This document shows, in pieces, positions 8,231-16,666 of a stretch of DNA of 64,000 nt; within the stretch, counting starts at the first letter, position 1; every line of letters begins with the position of its first letter. The stretch is taken from assembly GCA_049302185.1 (NCBI GenBank), contig JBAQLV010000022.1, positions 27,356 to 91,355 of the forward strand, in the 5' to 3' direction. The notes under the pieces are model-generated. The model saw nothing but the letters and a program-made list of their open reading frames with translations. It ran no database searches and was not told the DNA's origin. Source of the DNA: UBA1546 sp049302185. Lineage in GTDB: Bacteria > Nitrospirota > Thermodesulfovibrionia > Thermodesulfovibrionales > UBA1546. The position numbers and the translations under genes are program-made.

Positions 8231-8752
8231 ATGAATATAATAGTCAATGGGAGGCATCTGGATCTAACTCCAGCGCTTAAGAATTATGCGGAAGAGAAGA
8301 TTAAAAAGTTTGAGCGGTATTTTTCGAATATCACCGAGGCAGTTGTGACTCTCAGCATAGAAAAATACAGGCATAAGGCAGAGGTGCTGCTGAAAGCGAA
8401 TGGAGTTATGATACAGGCAGAGGGAGTCACAGGTGAAATCTATTCTTCGATAGACGAAGTGGTTGAAAAACTTGAGAAGCAGGTAAAGAAATATAAAGAA
8501 AAACTTGTATCCCACAGAAAAGGCGAAGGGAAGAATATAGAGGAGGCATCACAGGAAGCGCCACAGGAAACAGGCGGGATTATAAAGAGAAAGCAGTTTG
8601 ACATGAAACCGATGGGGCCGGATGAGGCGGTAATGCAGATGGAGCTCATTGACAAGGATTTTTTTGTTTTCACCAATGAAGTGAGCGGCGATATCAATGT
8701 TGTATATCGCAGGCGCGATGGGAACTTCGGGCTCATAGAGCCTACAAAATGA
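8231..8752 (+). CDS. hpf: Long-form ribosome hibernation promoting factor
   Basis: 173 residues. The N-terminal HPF/YfiA domain (NIIVNGRHLDLTPALKNYAE, KFERYFSNI, AEVLLKANG) binds the ribosomal 30S A/P site. A charged linker covers about 98-122. The C-terminal dimerisation domain (KRKQFDMKPMGPDEAVMQME, FVFTNEVSGDINVVYRRRDG) marks the long form that makes 100S ribosome dimers. It sits 14 bases after rpoN with an RBS (AAAGGGGG). A heptamer repeat pair separates it from rapZ. Confidence 0.95.
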   Translation: MNIIVNGRHLDLTPALKNYAEEKIKKFERYFSNITEAVVTLSIEKYRHKAEVLLKANGVMIQAEGVTGEIYSSIDEVVEKLEKQVKKYKEKLVSHRKGEGKNIEEASQEAPQETGGIIKRKQFDMKPMGPDEAVMQMELIDKDFFVFTNEVSGDINVVYRRRDGNFGLIEPTK

Positions 8753-8757
8753 GAAAT

Positions 8758-8836
8758 GATGCAGGATACAAGATGCACGATGCAAAAAAAGAGATTTATA
8801 TCATGCATCATGAATCATGTATCATGCATCCTGTAT
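8758..8836. repeat. Inverted pair of heptamer arrays between hpf and rapZ
   Basis: The left arm has GATGCAG-GATACAA-GATGCAC-GATGCAA; the right arm has the complement, ATCATGC-ATCATGA-ATCATGT-ATCATGC-ATCCTGT. About 25 bases separate them. It could fold into a long imperfect hairpin. The same unit family occurs inside rsmE. Confidence 0.75.
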
Positions 8837-8841
8837 AGAAA

Positions 8842-9693
8842 TTGAAACCGACAATAGTTATAATCACCGGTCTTTCAGGTTCAGGGAAGACTGTTGCATT
8901 AAGGGCGCTTGAGGACAGCGGTTTTTTTTGTGTTGATAACCTTCCTGTCACGCTTATTAATTTATTTGTATCCAGGCTGCCAAAGAAAGGCAATATAACA
9001 AAAATAGGAGTAGGCATTGACATAAGAGAGCAGGCATTTCTCTCAAGCATGAATTCTGCGCTTTTACTCCTGAAGAAGAAATACAGAACCGAAATCGTAT
9101 TCCTCGAGGCGGAGAAAGGTATTCTTGTAAGGAGATTCAAAGAGACAAGAAGGCCGCATCCTTTGTCGTCAGACAGCGCTGATATTGATCAGGCAATAGA
9201 GAAGGAGAAGGATATGCTTCAGCCTCTAAGGAAAGAGGCTGACAGGATTATAGATACGTCATCTTACACGCCCCATCAACTGAGGCATCTGATTACTTCG
9301 TTATACAGCAATACCAAGAAGTCCAAGGCTATGTCATTAACGTTTATATCTTTCGGATATAAGTTTGGTGTGCCGCAGAACATTGACCTTCTCTTTGATG
9401 TGAGGTTTATTCCAAATCCAAACTTCATACCTGAACTCAAGGAACTGCGGGGTATAGACCAGCCTGTTAAAAAATTTATTTTTGAGAAGCCTCAGACGAA
9501 AGAATTTATCAAGAGGCTGAAGGGACTTCTTGATTTTCTAATCCCGCTCTATATAAAAGAAGGCAAGGCGTATCTTACTGTCGGTATCGGATGCACAGGC
9601 GGACGGCATCGTTCTCCTGCGATAACCGAAAAAATAGCAGCGCTTATAAAAAAACATCCTGTTGAGATTAGCGCTGTACATCGTGACATATAA
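8842..9693 (+). CDS. rapZ: RapZ-family P-loop nucleotide-binding protein
   Basis: 283 residues. Walker A GLSGSGKT at about 9-16; FCVDNLPV; VFLEAEKGILVRRFKETRRPHPL; the C-terminal domain has SFGYKFGVP, DVRFIPNPNFIPELKELRG and GIGCTGGRHRSPAI, all hallmarks of RapZ/YvcJ. In E. coli RapZ guides RNase E to GlmZ and binds glucosamine-6-phosphate; this role is not certain outside Enterobacteria. The start is TTG at 8842, just before the conserved KPTIVIITGLSGSGKT; no ATG is available. The upstream spacer is filled by a repeat pair. Confidence 0.92.
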   Translation: MKPTIVIITGLSGSGKTVALRALEDSGFFCVDNLPVTLINLFVSRLPKKGNITKIGVGIDIREQAFLSSMNSALLLLKKKYRTEIVFLEAEKGILVRRFKETRRPHPLSSDSADIDQAIEKEKDMLQPLRKEADRIIDTSSYTPHQLRHLITSLYSNTKKSKAMSLTFISFGYKFGVPQNIDLLFDVRFIPNPNFIPELKELRGIDQPVKKFIFEKPQTKEFIKRLKGLLDFLIPLYIKEGKAYLTVGIGCTGGRHRSPAITEKIAALIKKHPVEISAVHRDI

Positions 9694-9704
9694 GCAAAAG
9701 AAAA

Positions 9705-9806
9705 TTGGAAAGCAGGGTTAAAGATTTGATCAGAAAGGCAATGGCAGGATTTAAACTCTTCGTGTGGTATCTGAAAACCATGCCAAGCAGGAGGCAGGAT
9801 GTTTAA
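9705..9806 (+). CDS. Possible 33-residue basic peptide overlapping the next gene
   Basis: TTG-initiated reading frame giving MESRVKDLIRKAMAGFKLFV and ending KTMPSRRQDV. It fills the gap between rapZ and the DUF218 gene and overlaps the latter's start by 8 bases, as coupled genes do. There is no visible RBS and I do not recognise the peptide. It may be chance. Confidence 0.25.
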   Translation: MESRVKDLIRKAMAGFKLFVWYLKTMPSRRQDV

Positions 9807-10413
9807 ATGTCTTAAGATATTGATTGCTTTTATTATCCTTGCGGTTCTTTTGTATATAGGACATGGGTTTATATTAAAAGAGGCAGGAAGATTTTTATAT
9901 TATAAGGATGAACTCAAGCCGGCAGATGTCATAGTTGTGCTTGCAGGTGAAGAAACTGAGAGGGTTGAGCACGGTGTAAAACTTTTTAAAGAAGGATGGT
10001 CAAGAAAGGATAGGATTATACTGACAGGAGGCCCGCTTGTCTGGAAATATACATGGGCAACTCTTATGCAGGAACATGCTGAGCATCTCGGTGTGCCAAA
10101 GAGTGCAATCCTGCTTGCGGATAAATCAAAGACTACGGAAGAAGACGCGATATTTACAAAAGAGCTAATGGATAAGCACGGATATAAATCATGCATAATT
10201 GTCACTTCTCCTTATCACAGCAGAAGGGCATTGAAAATATTTAAGAGGGTCATGGGTGATAAGATAAAGATAATAAGCGCGCCTGCTGAGGAGAGCTGGT
10301 TTAGGTTTGATGAGTGGTGGAAGAGGGAAAGAGACAGGAAGAGAGTCATGAATGAATATTCTAAGTTTATATGGCTGTTGATTTTTGGATTTAAAAATGA
10401 GGCGCCAGCCTGA
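9799..10413 (+). CDS. DUF218 (YdcF/SanA/ElyC-like) membrane-anchored protein
   Basis: 204 residues. One N-terminal membrane helix (about 5-23, LKILIAFIILAVLLYIGHG). The DUF218 domain shows ADVIVVLAGEETERVEHGVKLF, in short blocks, IILTGG, TTEEDAIFTKELM and CIIVTSPYHSRRALKIF. Family members (SanA, ElyC) act in envelope integrity at the inner membrane, but their enzymatic activity is unclear. RBS AGGAGG precedes the ATG. The Trm112-like gene follows after 14 bases. Confidence 0.82.
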   Translation: MFKCLKILIAFIILAVLLYIGHGFILKEAGRFLYYKDELKPADVIVVLAGEETERVEHGVKLFKEGWSRKDRIILTGGPLVWKYTWATLMQEHAEHLGVPKSAILLADKSKTTEEDAIFTKELMDKHGYKSCIIVTSPYHSRRALKIFKRVMGDKIKIISAPAEESWFRFDEWWKRERDRKRVMNEYSKFIWLLIFGFKNEAPA

Positions 10414-10427
10414 AACGGAGGGTTTAA

Positions 10428-10601
10428 ATGGGAATTTCTAAAGAACTCCTGAAGATTCTTGCATGTCCGGCTTGCAAGAATGAAGTGCACCTGACAGAGG
10501 ACGGGAAATGGCTGGTTTGCAGCCATTGCAAACTTAAATATCCGGTAATGGAAGATATTCCGGTAATGCTTATTGATAAAGCAGAGCCACTTGATAAATA
10601 A
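10428..10601 (+). CDS. Trm112-family small zinc protein
   Basis: 57 residues: starts MGISKELLKILACPACKNEV, then HLTEDGKWLVCSHCKLKYPV and MEDIPVMLIDKAE. Two Cx2C knuckles and the ending YPVxDxIPVML match bacterial Trm112-like (YcaR) proteins. The eukaryotic relative activates methyltransferases; the bacterial role is not well defined. A clear RBS (ACGGAGG) lies 7 bases before the ATG. Confidence 0.88.
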   Translation: MGISKELLKILACPACKNEVHLTEDGKWLVCSHCKLKYPVMEDIPVMLIDKAEPLDK

Positions 10602-10639
10602 GATAATTTCACTTTCGGAATCCAATGCTATCAAGTCTT

Positions 10640-11767
10640 TCAATGCCTGTTTTGGACAGATATTAGCCCGGATATGGATTTCATAAATTCTTCCGCTGCT
10701 TTTTCAATGGGATACTCTTCTGCTTTGAGTCTTGCCTTATATCCCATAGATTCGCGGCTGGAAAGGGCAATGCCTATTTTTTCGGCCAGAGCATTATAGT
10801 CCGTTAAGTCTTCCAGTATAAAGCCTTCCTCTCCATCCTGTATCAGTTCCGCCACACCATTGTTTCTGGTTGTGATAACAGGAAGTCCTGATGCCATTGC
10901 CTCCAGCGTTGCATTGCTGAACGGGTCATATATTGTCGGAAGCACGAATATATCAGCCGCTGCATAGAACTTTTCTACCTCACTCTGAGCATCAAGAAAT
11001 ATTGTACTGTTTTGAATGCCGCATTTTTTTGCCATGGATTTGAATTTATTAATGTTCCCTCTGCCGATAATCAGGAGTCTCAGGTTTTTTTCTGATTTTA
11101 TAAGAGATGCGGCGCGGATAAGCGTCCCGAGCCCTTTCCTCTCAAACCCCGAGCCCACAAAGAGAATAACTTCCGCATCCTCGCTGATTGAAAGTTCCTT
11201 CTTTACCCGAGTCCTGTAAATTTCTGCATTCAGCGGCGAGAATCTTTTTATGTCTACGCCATTATAGATGACCTTTATCTTTTTCTCAGGGACTGCGTAA
11301 TGGTTTATTATCTGGGATTTGACCATATTTGAATTTGCGATGATAAGTTTTGTGTCAGAGAATGCCTTTTTCTCAAGCCTCAGGAGCGCTATATGCAGCG
11401 GGTTTATCAGAAAGGTATATCTTTTCCACCATGGCTCTATTGTTCTTCTGAGCCTGAGCCATTCTATGTGACATCCTTCTCCTGCCCTGTAGATGTCCTG
11501 GCAGGTTGTGCGCTCAAAACTTATAATGCAGTCAGCCTTAATGTGTTTTATTTCACGGCAGGCATTCAGGTTGAATGTAATCATTGATAGAAACGAACTG
11601 AGCGGGATTGAATTTATTCTGTGAAAGGTTGCTTCAGGCGTTTCCGCCCATTTTCTTGCCATAATGTGGATGTCGGCTTTTCCACGAAAACGGTCTATGA
11701 GCGTCTTCATATAGTTCTCAGCGCCGCCGTAAATCAGGAAGTTTTTCTTTATGAAAATAAGTTTCAT
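10640..11767 (-). CDS. GT4 glycosyltransferase, WaaG-like
   Basis: 375 residues, minus strand between plus-strand neighbours. The N-terminal Rossmann region begins with YGGAENYM and includes DIYRAGEGCHIEWL, which resembles the WaaG (LPS core glucosyltransferase I) motif. The C-terminal GT-B nucleotide-binding half shows KVIYNGVDIKRFSP, LFVGSGFERKGLGTLI, LLIIGRG and the EX7E-type donor site PFSNATLEAMASGLPVITT. It probably adds a sugar to the LPS core on the cytoplasmic face. The exact sugar cannot be read from sequence. Confidence 0.85.
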   Translation of the reverse strand: MKLIFIKKNFLIYGGAENYMKTLIDRFRGKADIHIMARKWAETPEATFHRINSIPLSSFLSMITFNLNACREIKHIKADCIISFERTTCQDIYRAGEGCHIEWLRLRRTIEPWWKRYTFLINPLHIALLRLEKKAFSDTKLIIANSNMVKSQIINHYAVPEKKIKVIYNGVDIKRFSPLNAEIYRTRVKKELSISEDAEVILFVGSGFERKGLGTLIRAASLIKSEKNLRLLIIGRGNINKFKSMAKKCGIQNSTIFLDAQSEVEKFYAAADIFVLPTIYDPFSNATLEAMASGLPVITTRNNGVAELIQDGEEGFILEDLTDYNALAEKIGIALSSRESMGYKARLKAEEYPIEKAAEEFMKSISGLISVQNRH

Positions 11768-11936
11768 GCCTGCTCTATATTATCAGATTCTATATCTTCT
11801 GAGGTATAAATTAAGATATTAAGAGAATTGTATGTGCTATAATTGTAGAACTAAAAATGAGATGTTCTGCAAGGCAATTCGTAAATTTGCAGGAAAATAA
11901 ATACATATACACAGCGTCAGAAGTCGTAATCAGTTT

Positions 11937-12002
11937 GTCATTGTCCGGCTTGACCGGACAATCCAGTGTTTTCTGGATTCCCCGAGCAAGTCGGGGAATG
12001 AC
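11937..12002. repeat. Dispersed palindromic repeat (GTCATT...GGGGAATGAC type)
   Basis: Nested inverted repeats TGTCCGG/CCGGACA, AATCCAG/CTGGATT and CCCCGA/TCGGGG between GTCATT and AATGAC ends. It resembles the common 'TCATTCCCGC..GCGGGAATGAC' intergenic element; a second one is at 18598. The 289-base gap 11768-12056 holds nothing else that I can support. Confidence 0.7.
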
Positions 12003-12056
12003 GTTGTTGTTGTTGATTTATGATGCTCTATATAATTTAAGGGATATTAAATTCTA

Positions 12057-14195
12057 ATGTCAAAAATTTATCTTATACTCTCCATTCACAACCATCAGCC
12101 TGTGGGGAATTTTGACCATGTGCTTGAGGATGCTTATGAAAAGGCGTATCTGCCTTTTTTAAAGATGCTTGCTCTGCATCCAAAATTAAAGCTTGTTCTG
12201 CATTATTCGGGTAATCTGCTGGTATGGCTGGAGAAGAAACATCCTGAGGCGATTGATATGATAACTGCTCTGATACGGGCAGGAAGAGTTGAACTGCTTT
12301 CAGGAGGATTCTACGAGCCGGTTCTTTGCTCCCTGCCGGAAGATGACAGGGTTATGCAGATACGGGAAATGACTGCTTACATAAAAGATACGTTTGGATA
12401 TACACCCAGAGGGATGTGGCTTGCGGAAAGAGTCTGGGAGCCGCATATGCCGAAATGCATCTCAAAGGCCGGCATTGAATACCTTCCGGTGGATGATTAT
12501 CATTTCAAACTTGCAGGGGTTAATGACAGAGACCTTCTGGGTTACCATGTTACAGAGGAAAACGGTTTCATGGTAAAAGTTTTTCCCGGCAGCGAGGAAC
12601 TGAGATACAGTATTCCATTCAAGGATGTTGACAATGTAATGTCATATCTTAAAGAGGTTTCTATGACTGGGGGATCTCCTCTTTTGACACTGGCGGATGA
12701 CGGAGAGAAGTTCGGCGTCTGGCCTGAAACATTCAGCCATTGTTATAAAGACGGCTGGCTTGAAAATTTTTTCTCTGCGCTGGAGGAAAATTCTGACTGG
12801 ATAGAGACCACAACCTTCAGTGAGTATCAGGAAAGATTCTATCCGGTTGGGATGGTATATCTACCGGCGGCATCTTACAGGGAGATGGGTGAATGGGCTC
12901 TGCCTCCTGATGGAGCATTGGACTATGAATATGCATTAAATGAGCTGAAAGGGTTATTTGGAGACAGGGCAAAGAGTTTTTTGAGAGGAGGCACATGGCG
13001 TTCCTTTTTTGCGAAATATCCTGAGTCAAATCATATCCATAAGAGAATGCTCCAGATAAGCAGGAAGGTGCATAAGGCAGTAAAACAGTTCACAGTTCAC
13101 AGTTCACAGTTGAAAGTTAAAAAATCCCCCAAAACTTCCCACTTCTCACTTCCCACTTCTCACTTATTATTGCACGAACTCTGGAAAGGGCAATGCAATG
13201 ACGCCTACTGGCATGGCATATTCGGAGGCATTTATCTGCCCCATCTGAGGTCTTCATTGTACAGGCACCTGCTTAACGCCGAATCAATGGCAGAAGAGGT
13301 ATTAAAGGGTCAAAGGGTCAAAGAATTTATAGAGGAAGGCGACCTTGATTGTGACGGATTCAGAGATATATGCATAAGCAAGGGAGATATAACGGCATTC
13401 TTTACAGAGGATAGCGGCGCGCTTATTGAGTTTTCAATAAAAGGAAAACAGGTTAATGTGCTTGATGTCCTTACGCGCAGGCCTGAGGCATATCATTCCA
13501 GAATATCTGAAACATCGCAGAATGATTCCGTGGAAACGAAAACAATCCATGACAGGGTTTCTGCCAAGGAATCAGGGATTACGGACTATCTGATATATGA
13601 CAATTATAGAAGAGCATCGCTGCTTGACCATTTTTTTGATTATAATATAAAGCTTGATGAACTGATGAGGTCGGAATACGATGAGAAAGGTGATTTTATA
13701 GGCAGTCCTTATCTTCTGGAACGCATTAACGAAAGGCAAGCATTGGGTGTCAGGCTCTCAAGAGAGGGACTTGCTTCCGGCAATAAAGTGAAGATTGATA
13801 AAAGTGTACTGTTTATAAAATCAGGAATTAGGGTTGACTATCTGATCGAAGGCAGGCATAGCGGCATATTTGCAACAGAGTTTAATCTTTCTTTTTTAGG
13901 TTCTCCATACCCCTCTATTCATGCAGGGGGAAAAGCTCTCTTTATGAAAGATAAAGGGGCGCACAGCGATGTAAAGAGTTTTTACATTAAAGACAAATTC
14001 CTTAATGTAAAACTGGAATTCTCTTTTGATGAAAAAGTAGATGTGTGGCATTATCCGATAGAGACTGTTTCTTTGTCAGAGGGTGGCGCTGAAAGATTAT
14101 ATCAGGGCACAGCATTTTTATTTATGAAAAAAATTGATTTTAACGGCAATAAAAGATTAGGATTTAATGTAAGTTTTGGAGAGGATAAGAAATGA
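12057..14195 (+). CDS. GH57 4-alpha-glucanotransferase/amylase
   Basis: 712 residues. The N-terminal GH57 barrel has the SIHNHQP motif (about 9-15), FYEPVL, GMWLAERVWEP with predicted nucleophile Glu124, and LLTLADDGEKFG with acid/base Asp214. These positions match the characterised Thermococcus litoralis glucanotransferase closely. The C-terminal half corresponds to the DUF1925/DUF1926 beta domains (ELWKGQCNDAYWHGIFGG, RASLLDHFFDYN). It transfers or hydrolyses alpha-1,4-glucans in glycogen metabolism. Residues about 343-372 are encoded by a heptamer array and look like an inserted linker before the ELWKGQCND segment. Confidence 0.92.
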   Translation: MSKIYLILSIHNHQPVGNFDHVLEDAYEKAYLPFLKMLALHPKLKLVLHYSGNLLVWLEKKHPEAIDMITALIRAGRVELLSGGFYEPVLCSLPEDDRVMQIREMTAYIKDTFGYTPRGMWLAERVWEPHMPKCISKAGIEYLPVDDYHFKLAGVNDRDLLGYHVTEENGFMVKVFPGSEELRYSIPFKDVDNVMSYLKEVSMTGGSPLLTLADDGEKFGVWPETFSHCYKDGWLENFFSALEENSDWIETTTFSEYQERFYPVGMVYLPAASYREMGEWALPPDGALDYEYALNELKGLFGDRAKSFLRGGTWRSFFAKYPESNHIHKRMLQISRKVHKAVKQFTVHSSQLKVKKSPKTSHFSLPTSHLLLHELWKGQCNDAYWHGIFGGIYLPHLRSSLYRHLLNAESMAEEVLKGQRVKEFIEEGDLDCDGFRDICISKGDITAFFTEDSGALIEFSIKGKQVNVLDVLTRRPEAYHSRISETSQNDSVETKTIHDRVSAKESGITDYLIYDNYRRASLLDHFFDYNIKLDELMRSEYDEKGDFIGSPYLLERINERQALGVRLSREGLASGNKVKIDKSVLFIKSGIRVDYLIEGRHSGIFATEFNLSFLGSPYPSIHAGGKALFMKDKGAHSDVKSFYIKDKFLNVKLEFSFDEKVDVWHYPIETVSLSEGGAERLYQGTAFLFMKKIDFNGNKRLGFNVSFGEDKK
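13085..13173 (+). repeat. Inverted pair of heptamer arrays inside the GH57 gene
   Basis: Left arm CAGTTCA units (four) then AAGTTAA; right arm ACTTCCC-ACTTCTC units (four). It is in frame and adds about 30 Ser/Thr/His/Lys-rich residues. Confidence 0.75.
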
Positions 14196-15949
14196 GGCAA
14201 ATAAAACAGTTGTCAGTTGTTAGTTGTCAGTTAATAAAAATCGGAAGACTGTTCACTGTTCACTGTTCACTGTTCACTGTTTTCTTACTGTTCACTGTTC
14301 ACTGTTCACTGTTCACTGCTTATGCTGATGATAATCCCCTCAGTCTGATGCGTGATGATGTCCTTTCATATTTCAGTCCTCTGAAAGGCAAGGTTGTATC
14401 TGTTAATAATGGCATGGCTGTAATTAATATAGGCGAGAGGTCAAATGTAAAGAAGGGGATGAGATTTATTGTATTCAGAGAAGGGTCGGTGTTTTTACAT
14501 CCTGTCACAAAGGCGCCTATAGGAACGCTGGAAGCAGTCATCGGAAAAGCTGAGATTAAGGAAGCCGGCCATGATACATCGACGGCAGTTATTCTTAAGG
14601 GCGATGTCAAAGTGTCTGATAAAGTAAGGATTTCAGAAACAGGGGTTAGAATGCTTTTTTATCAGGGTAAAAATGTTGACTGGAGTCTCGGCGACTCGTA
14701 TTACCGTCTCATAAAGGAGACCGGCAGGTTTGAGATTGTTGACACGGCAATTGAGACTGATAATGATTCAGAGATAATTGCCGAGGCAAAGAGGCTTAAT
14801 GCTGACATCGTTCTAATTCTGTCTGCAAAAGAGGCGGCCGGCGATACAATGCTCAAACACAGGCTGTTGTGGGCTGATAATGCTTTAAAATTTGCCGAAG
14901 ATGAGGTAAGAGTCGCTGTTGCATTTATGAAAGAATTAAGATTTGGCGAAGAATTTTTCGGGCATCAGAAAGGCGATGTGAGAACCTTTGTAGACCTGCC
15001 TTTTGGGGTCAGGTTGATTACAGCCGGAGATATTGATGGTGATGGGAAGGCAGAGCTTTTGATGAGCACAGGCAGTGATATACGCCTGTACTCATCAGGC
15101 GCTGCCGGAGACCTCAGCGGCCTTTATGAGATTAAAGGCACCCCTAAGGATGACCATCTCTGGCTGGATGTGTTAGACATCAACAGGGATGGCAAGGATG
15201 AGGTTATCCTGACCCTGATGAAAGATGATATGGTGGTTTCACGCATCTATGAGTTTAAGGATGGTAAATTTTTCGTGCTGTGGGAAGGCGATGTTTTCTT
15301 AAGGCGGATAGGAAATGAACTTATTGCTCAGGAATATGAGCGGGGGGAAGGGTATAAAGGCGCTGTCTTTAAAGTTGCATGGGATAATGGATATAAAAAA
15401 GGAGACAATGTAAGCATTCCCCGTGGCGTGAATATTTACGATTTTATTTTTATAAATGAGCCTGTCGGAATCGACTCGCAACGAGACGGCAAAAGGTTAG
15501 CGCTTGCATATGATGACGCAGGGCATTTGAATCTTTATGATGAGGGCATAAGGATATGGAGAAGCAAGGGGGATTACGGAGGATTTCAGACAACATTTAA
15601 GCGTGTAACGCCGACTATAATGGTGGAAAGAGGTGAATGGGCGGTAAAAGACAGGCTTTTTATGCAGAACAGGGAAATACTGGTTATAAAGAGAATTCCC
15701 CTTGTCGGAATGGCTAAGGGCATAGGATACAGCAAATCACAGATTAGAAGTTTATGGTGGACCGGAGTTTCCATGGAGGAAAGGACTATCATAGACGATA
15801 TCCCTGGGAAAGCGCTTGATTATACAATCGCGGACAATAGAATCATTGTGCTTGATATGCCTATGCTGGGAATAAAATTCAAGAATATCCTGAAAGGGGA
15901 AAACCCTATTGGAACAGTGCTTTATATCTACCCGCTGAAAGGGAGGTAG
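14192..15949 (+). CDS. Exported FG-GAP/VCBS-like protein with FlgT-like N-terminal region
   Basis: 585 residues. A signal peptide spans about 1-47, and its hydrophobic core (LFTVHCSLFTVFLLFTVHCS) is encoded by a GTTCACT heptamer array, ending with AYA before DDNP. Residues 60-155 (GKVVSVNNGMAVINIGERSN, VKKGMRF) resemble the C-terminal domain of the flagellar/outer-membrane protein FlgT. Residues about 280-345 hold two FG-GAP-like calcium loops, DIDGDGKAELL and DINRDGKDEVIL. It is probably periplasmic or surface-located; function is unknown. It overlaps the GH57 stop by 4 bases and uppS by 1. Confidence 0.7.
   Translation: MRQIKQLSVVSCQLIKIGRLFTVHCSLFTVFLLFTVHCSLFTAYADDNPLSLMRDDVLSYFSPLKGKVVSVNNGMAVINIGERSNVKKGMRFIVFREGSVFLHPVTKAPIGTLEAVIGKAEIKEAGHDTSTAVILKGDVKVSDKVRISETGVRMLFYQGKNVDWSLGDSYYRLIKETGRFEIVDTAIETDNDSEIIAEAKRLNADIVLILSAKEAAGDTMLKHRLLWADNALKFAEDEVRVAVAFMKELRFGEEFFGHQKGDVRTFVDLPFGVRLITAGDIDGDGKAELLMSTGSDIRLYSSGAAGDLSGLYEIKGTPKDDHLWLDVLDINRDGKDEVILTLMKDDMVVSRIYEFKDGKFFVLWEGDVFLRRIGNELIAQEYERGEGYKGAVFKVAWDNGYKKGDNVSIPRGVNIYDFIFINEPVGIDSQRDGKRLALAYDDAGHLNLYDEGIRIWRSKGDYGGFQTTFKRVTPTIMVERGEWAVKDRLFMQNREILVIKRIPLVGMAKGIGYSKSQIRSLWWTGVSMEERTIIDDIPGKALDYTIADNRIIVLDMPMLGIKFKNILKGENPIGTVLYIYPLKGR
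14204..14322 (+). repeat. Heptamer arrays forming the 5' coding region of the FG-GAP-like gene
   Basis: A first block of CAGTTGT/TAGTTGT-type units (14208-14234), then two runs of four GTTCACT units (about 14251-14280 and 14289-14318). Unlike most pairs here, both main runs share one orientation. Confidence 0.8.
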
Positions 15950-16665
15950 TGTTGTCATACGATAAAATACCAGCCCATGTGGGAGTGATAATGGACGGCA
16001 ACGGAAGATGGGCAGAGCTGCGCGGTTTTCCTCGAATAGAGGGGCACAGAAGGGGAGCGGAGAGGGCAAGAGAGATTATTACAGCGGCAATTGAGGCAGG
16101 AGTCAGGGTGTTAACCCTTTATACTTTTTCCCTTGAAAACTGGCAAAGGCCAAAGGACGAAGTTACGACACTGATGAAGATTCTTGAGATATATCTGCGG
16201 AATGAATTCAATGAATTTATGGATAAGAAAATTGTATTCAAAACCATAGGAGAGGTATGGAGGCTGCCGGAAAATGTGAAGGCGCTTATTGCCGAGACAG
16301 AGCGGAGAACAGCAGCCAATACCGGTATGATGCTGGTGGCGGCACTGAGCTATGGCGGAAGGAACGAGATTATAAGGGCAGTAAAGAAAATTGTTTCTGC
16401 AAAAATGAACCCCGATGATATTACAGAAGAGTTTTTTGAATCCTTCCTTGACACCTCAGGCATTCCTTCTCCTGACCTTATAATAAGAACGAGCGGTGAA
16501 AGGCGTGTGAGTAATTTCCTGCTCTGGCAGGGCGCATATTCTGAATTTTATTTTACAGAAACACTCTGGCCTGATTTTACAAGGGATGAGTTTCTGATTG
16601 CGCTTTATGATTACCAGACGAGGGAGAGGAGATTCGGCGCTGTTCCTGTGAGGATGAAGCCCTGA
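15949..16665 (+). CDS. uppS: Isoprenyl transferase (undecaprenyl diphosphate synthase)
   Basis: 238 residues. It condenses isopentenyl diphosphates to the C55 lipid carrier for peptidoglycan and LPS. Motifs: HVGVIMDGNGRWAELRG with the Mg-binding Asp, GHRRGAERAREI, LTLYTFSLENWQRP, SYGGRNEI, DLIIRTSGERRVSNFLLWQ and EFYFTETLWPDF. The start is GTG at 15949, overlapping the previous stop by one base. An RBS (GGGAGG) sits 4-9 bases upstream. It heads uppS-cdsA-dxr-rseP, a conserved lipid/isoprenoid cluster. Confidence 0.96.
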   Translation: MLSYDKIPAHVGVIMDGNGRWAELRGFPRIEGHRRGAERAREIITAAIEAGVRVLTLYTFSLENWQRPKDEVTTLMKILEIYLRNEFNEFMDKKIVFKTIGEVWRLPENVKALIAETERRTAANTGMMLVAALSYGGRNEIIRAVKKIVSAKMNPDDITEEFFESFLDTSGIPSPDLIIRTSGERRVSNFLLWQGAYSEFYFTETLWPDFTRDEFLIALYDYQTRERRFGAVPVRMKP

Positions 16666-16666
16666 C

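Noticed and set aside
11857..12057. Plus-strand 66-codon frame before the GH57 gene
   Set aside because: Runs through a dispersed palindromic repeat (GTCATT..AATGAC) and has no conserved look.
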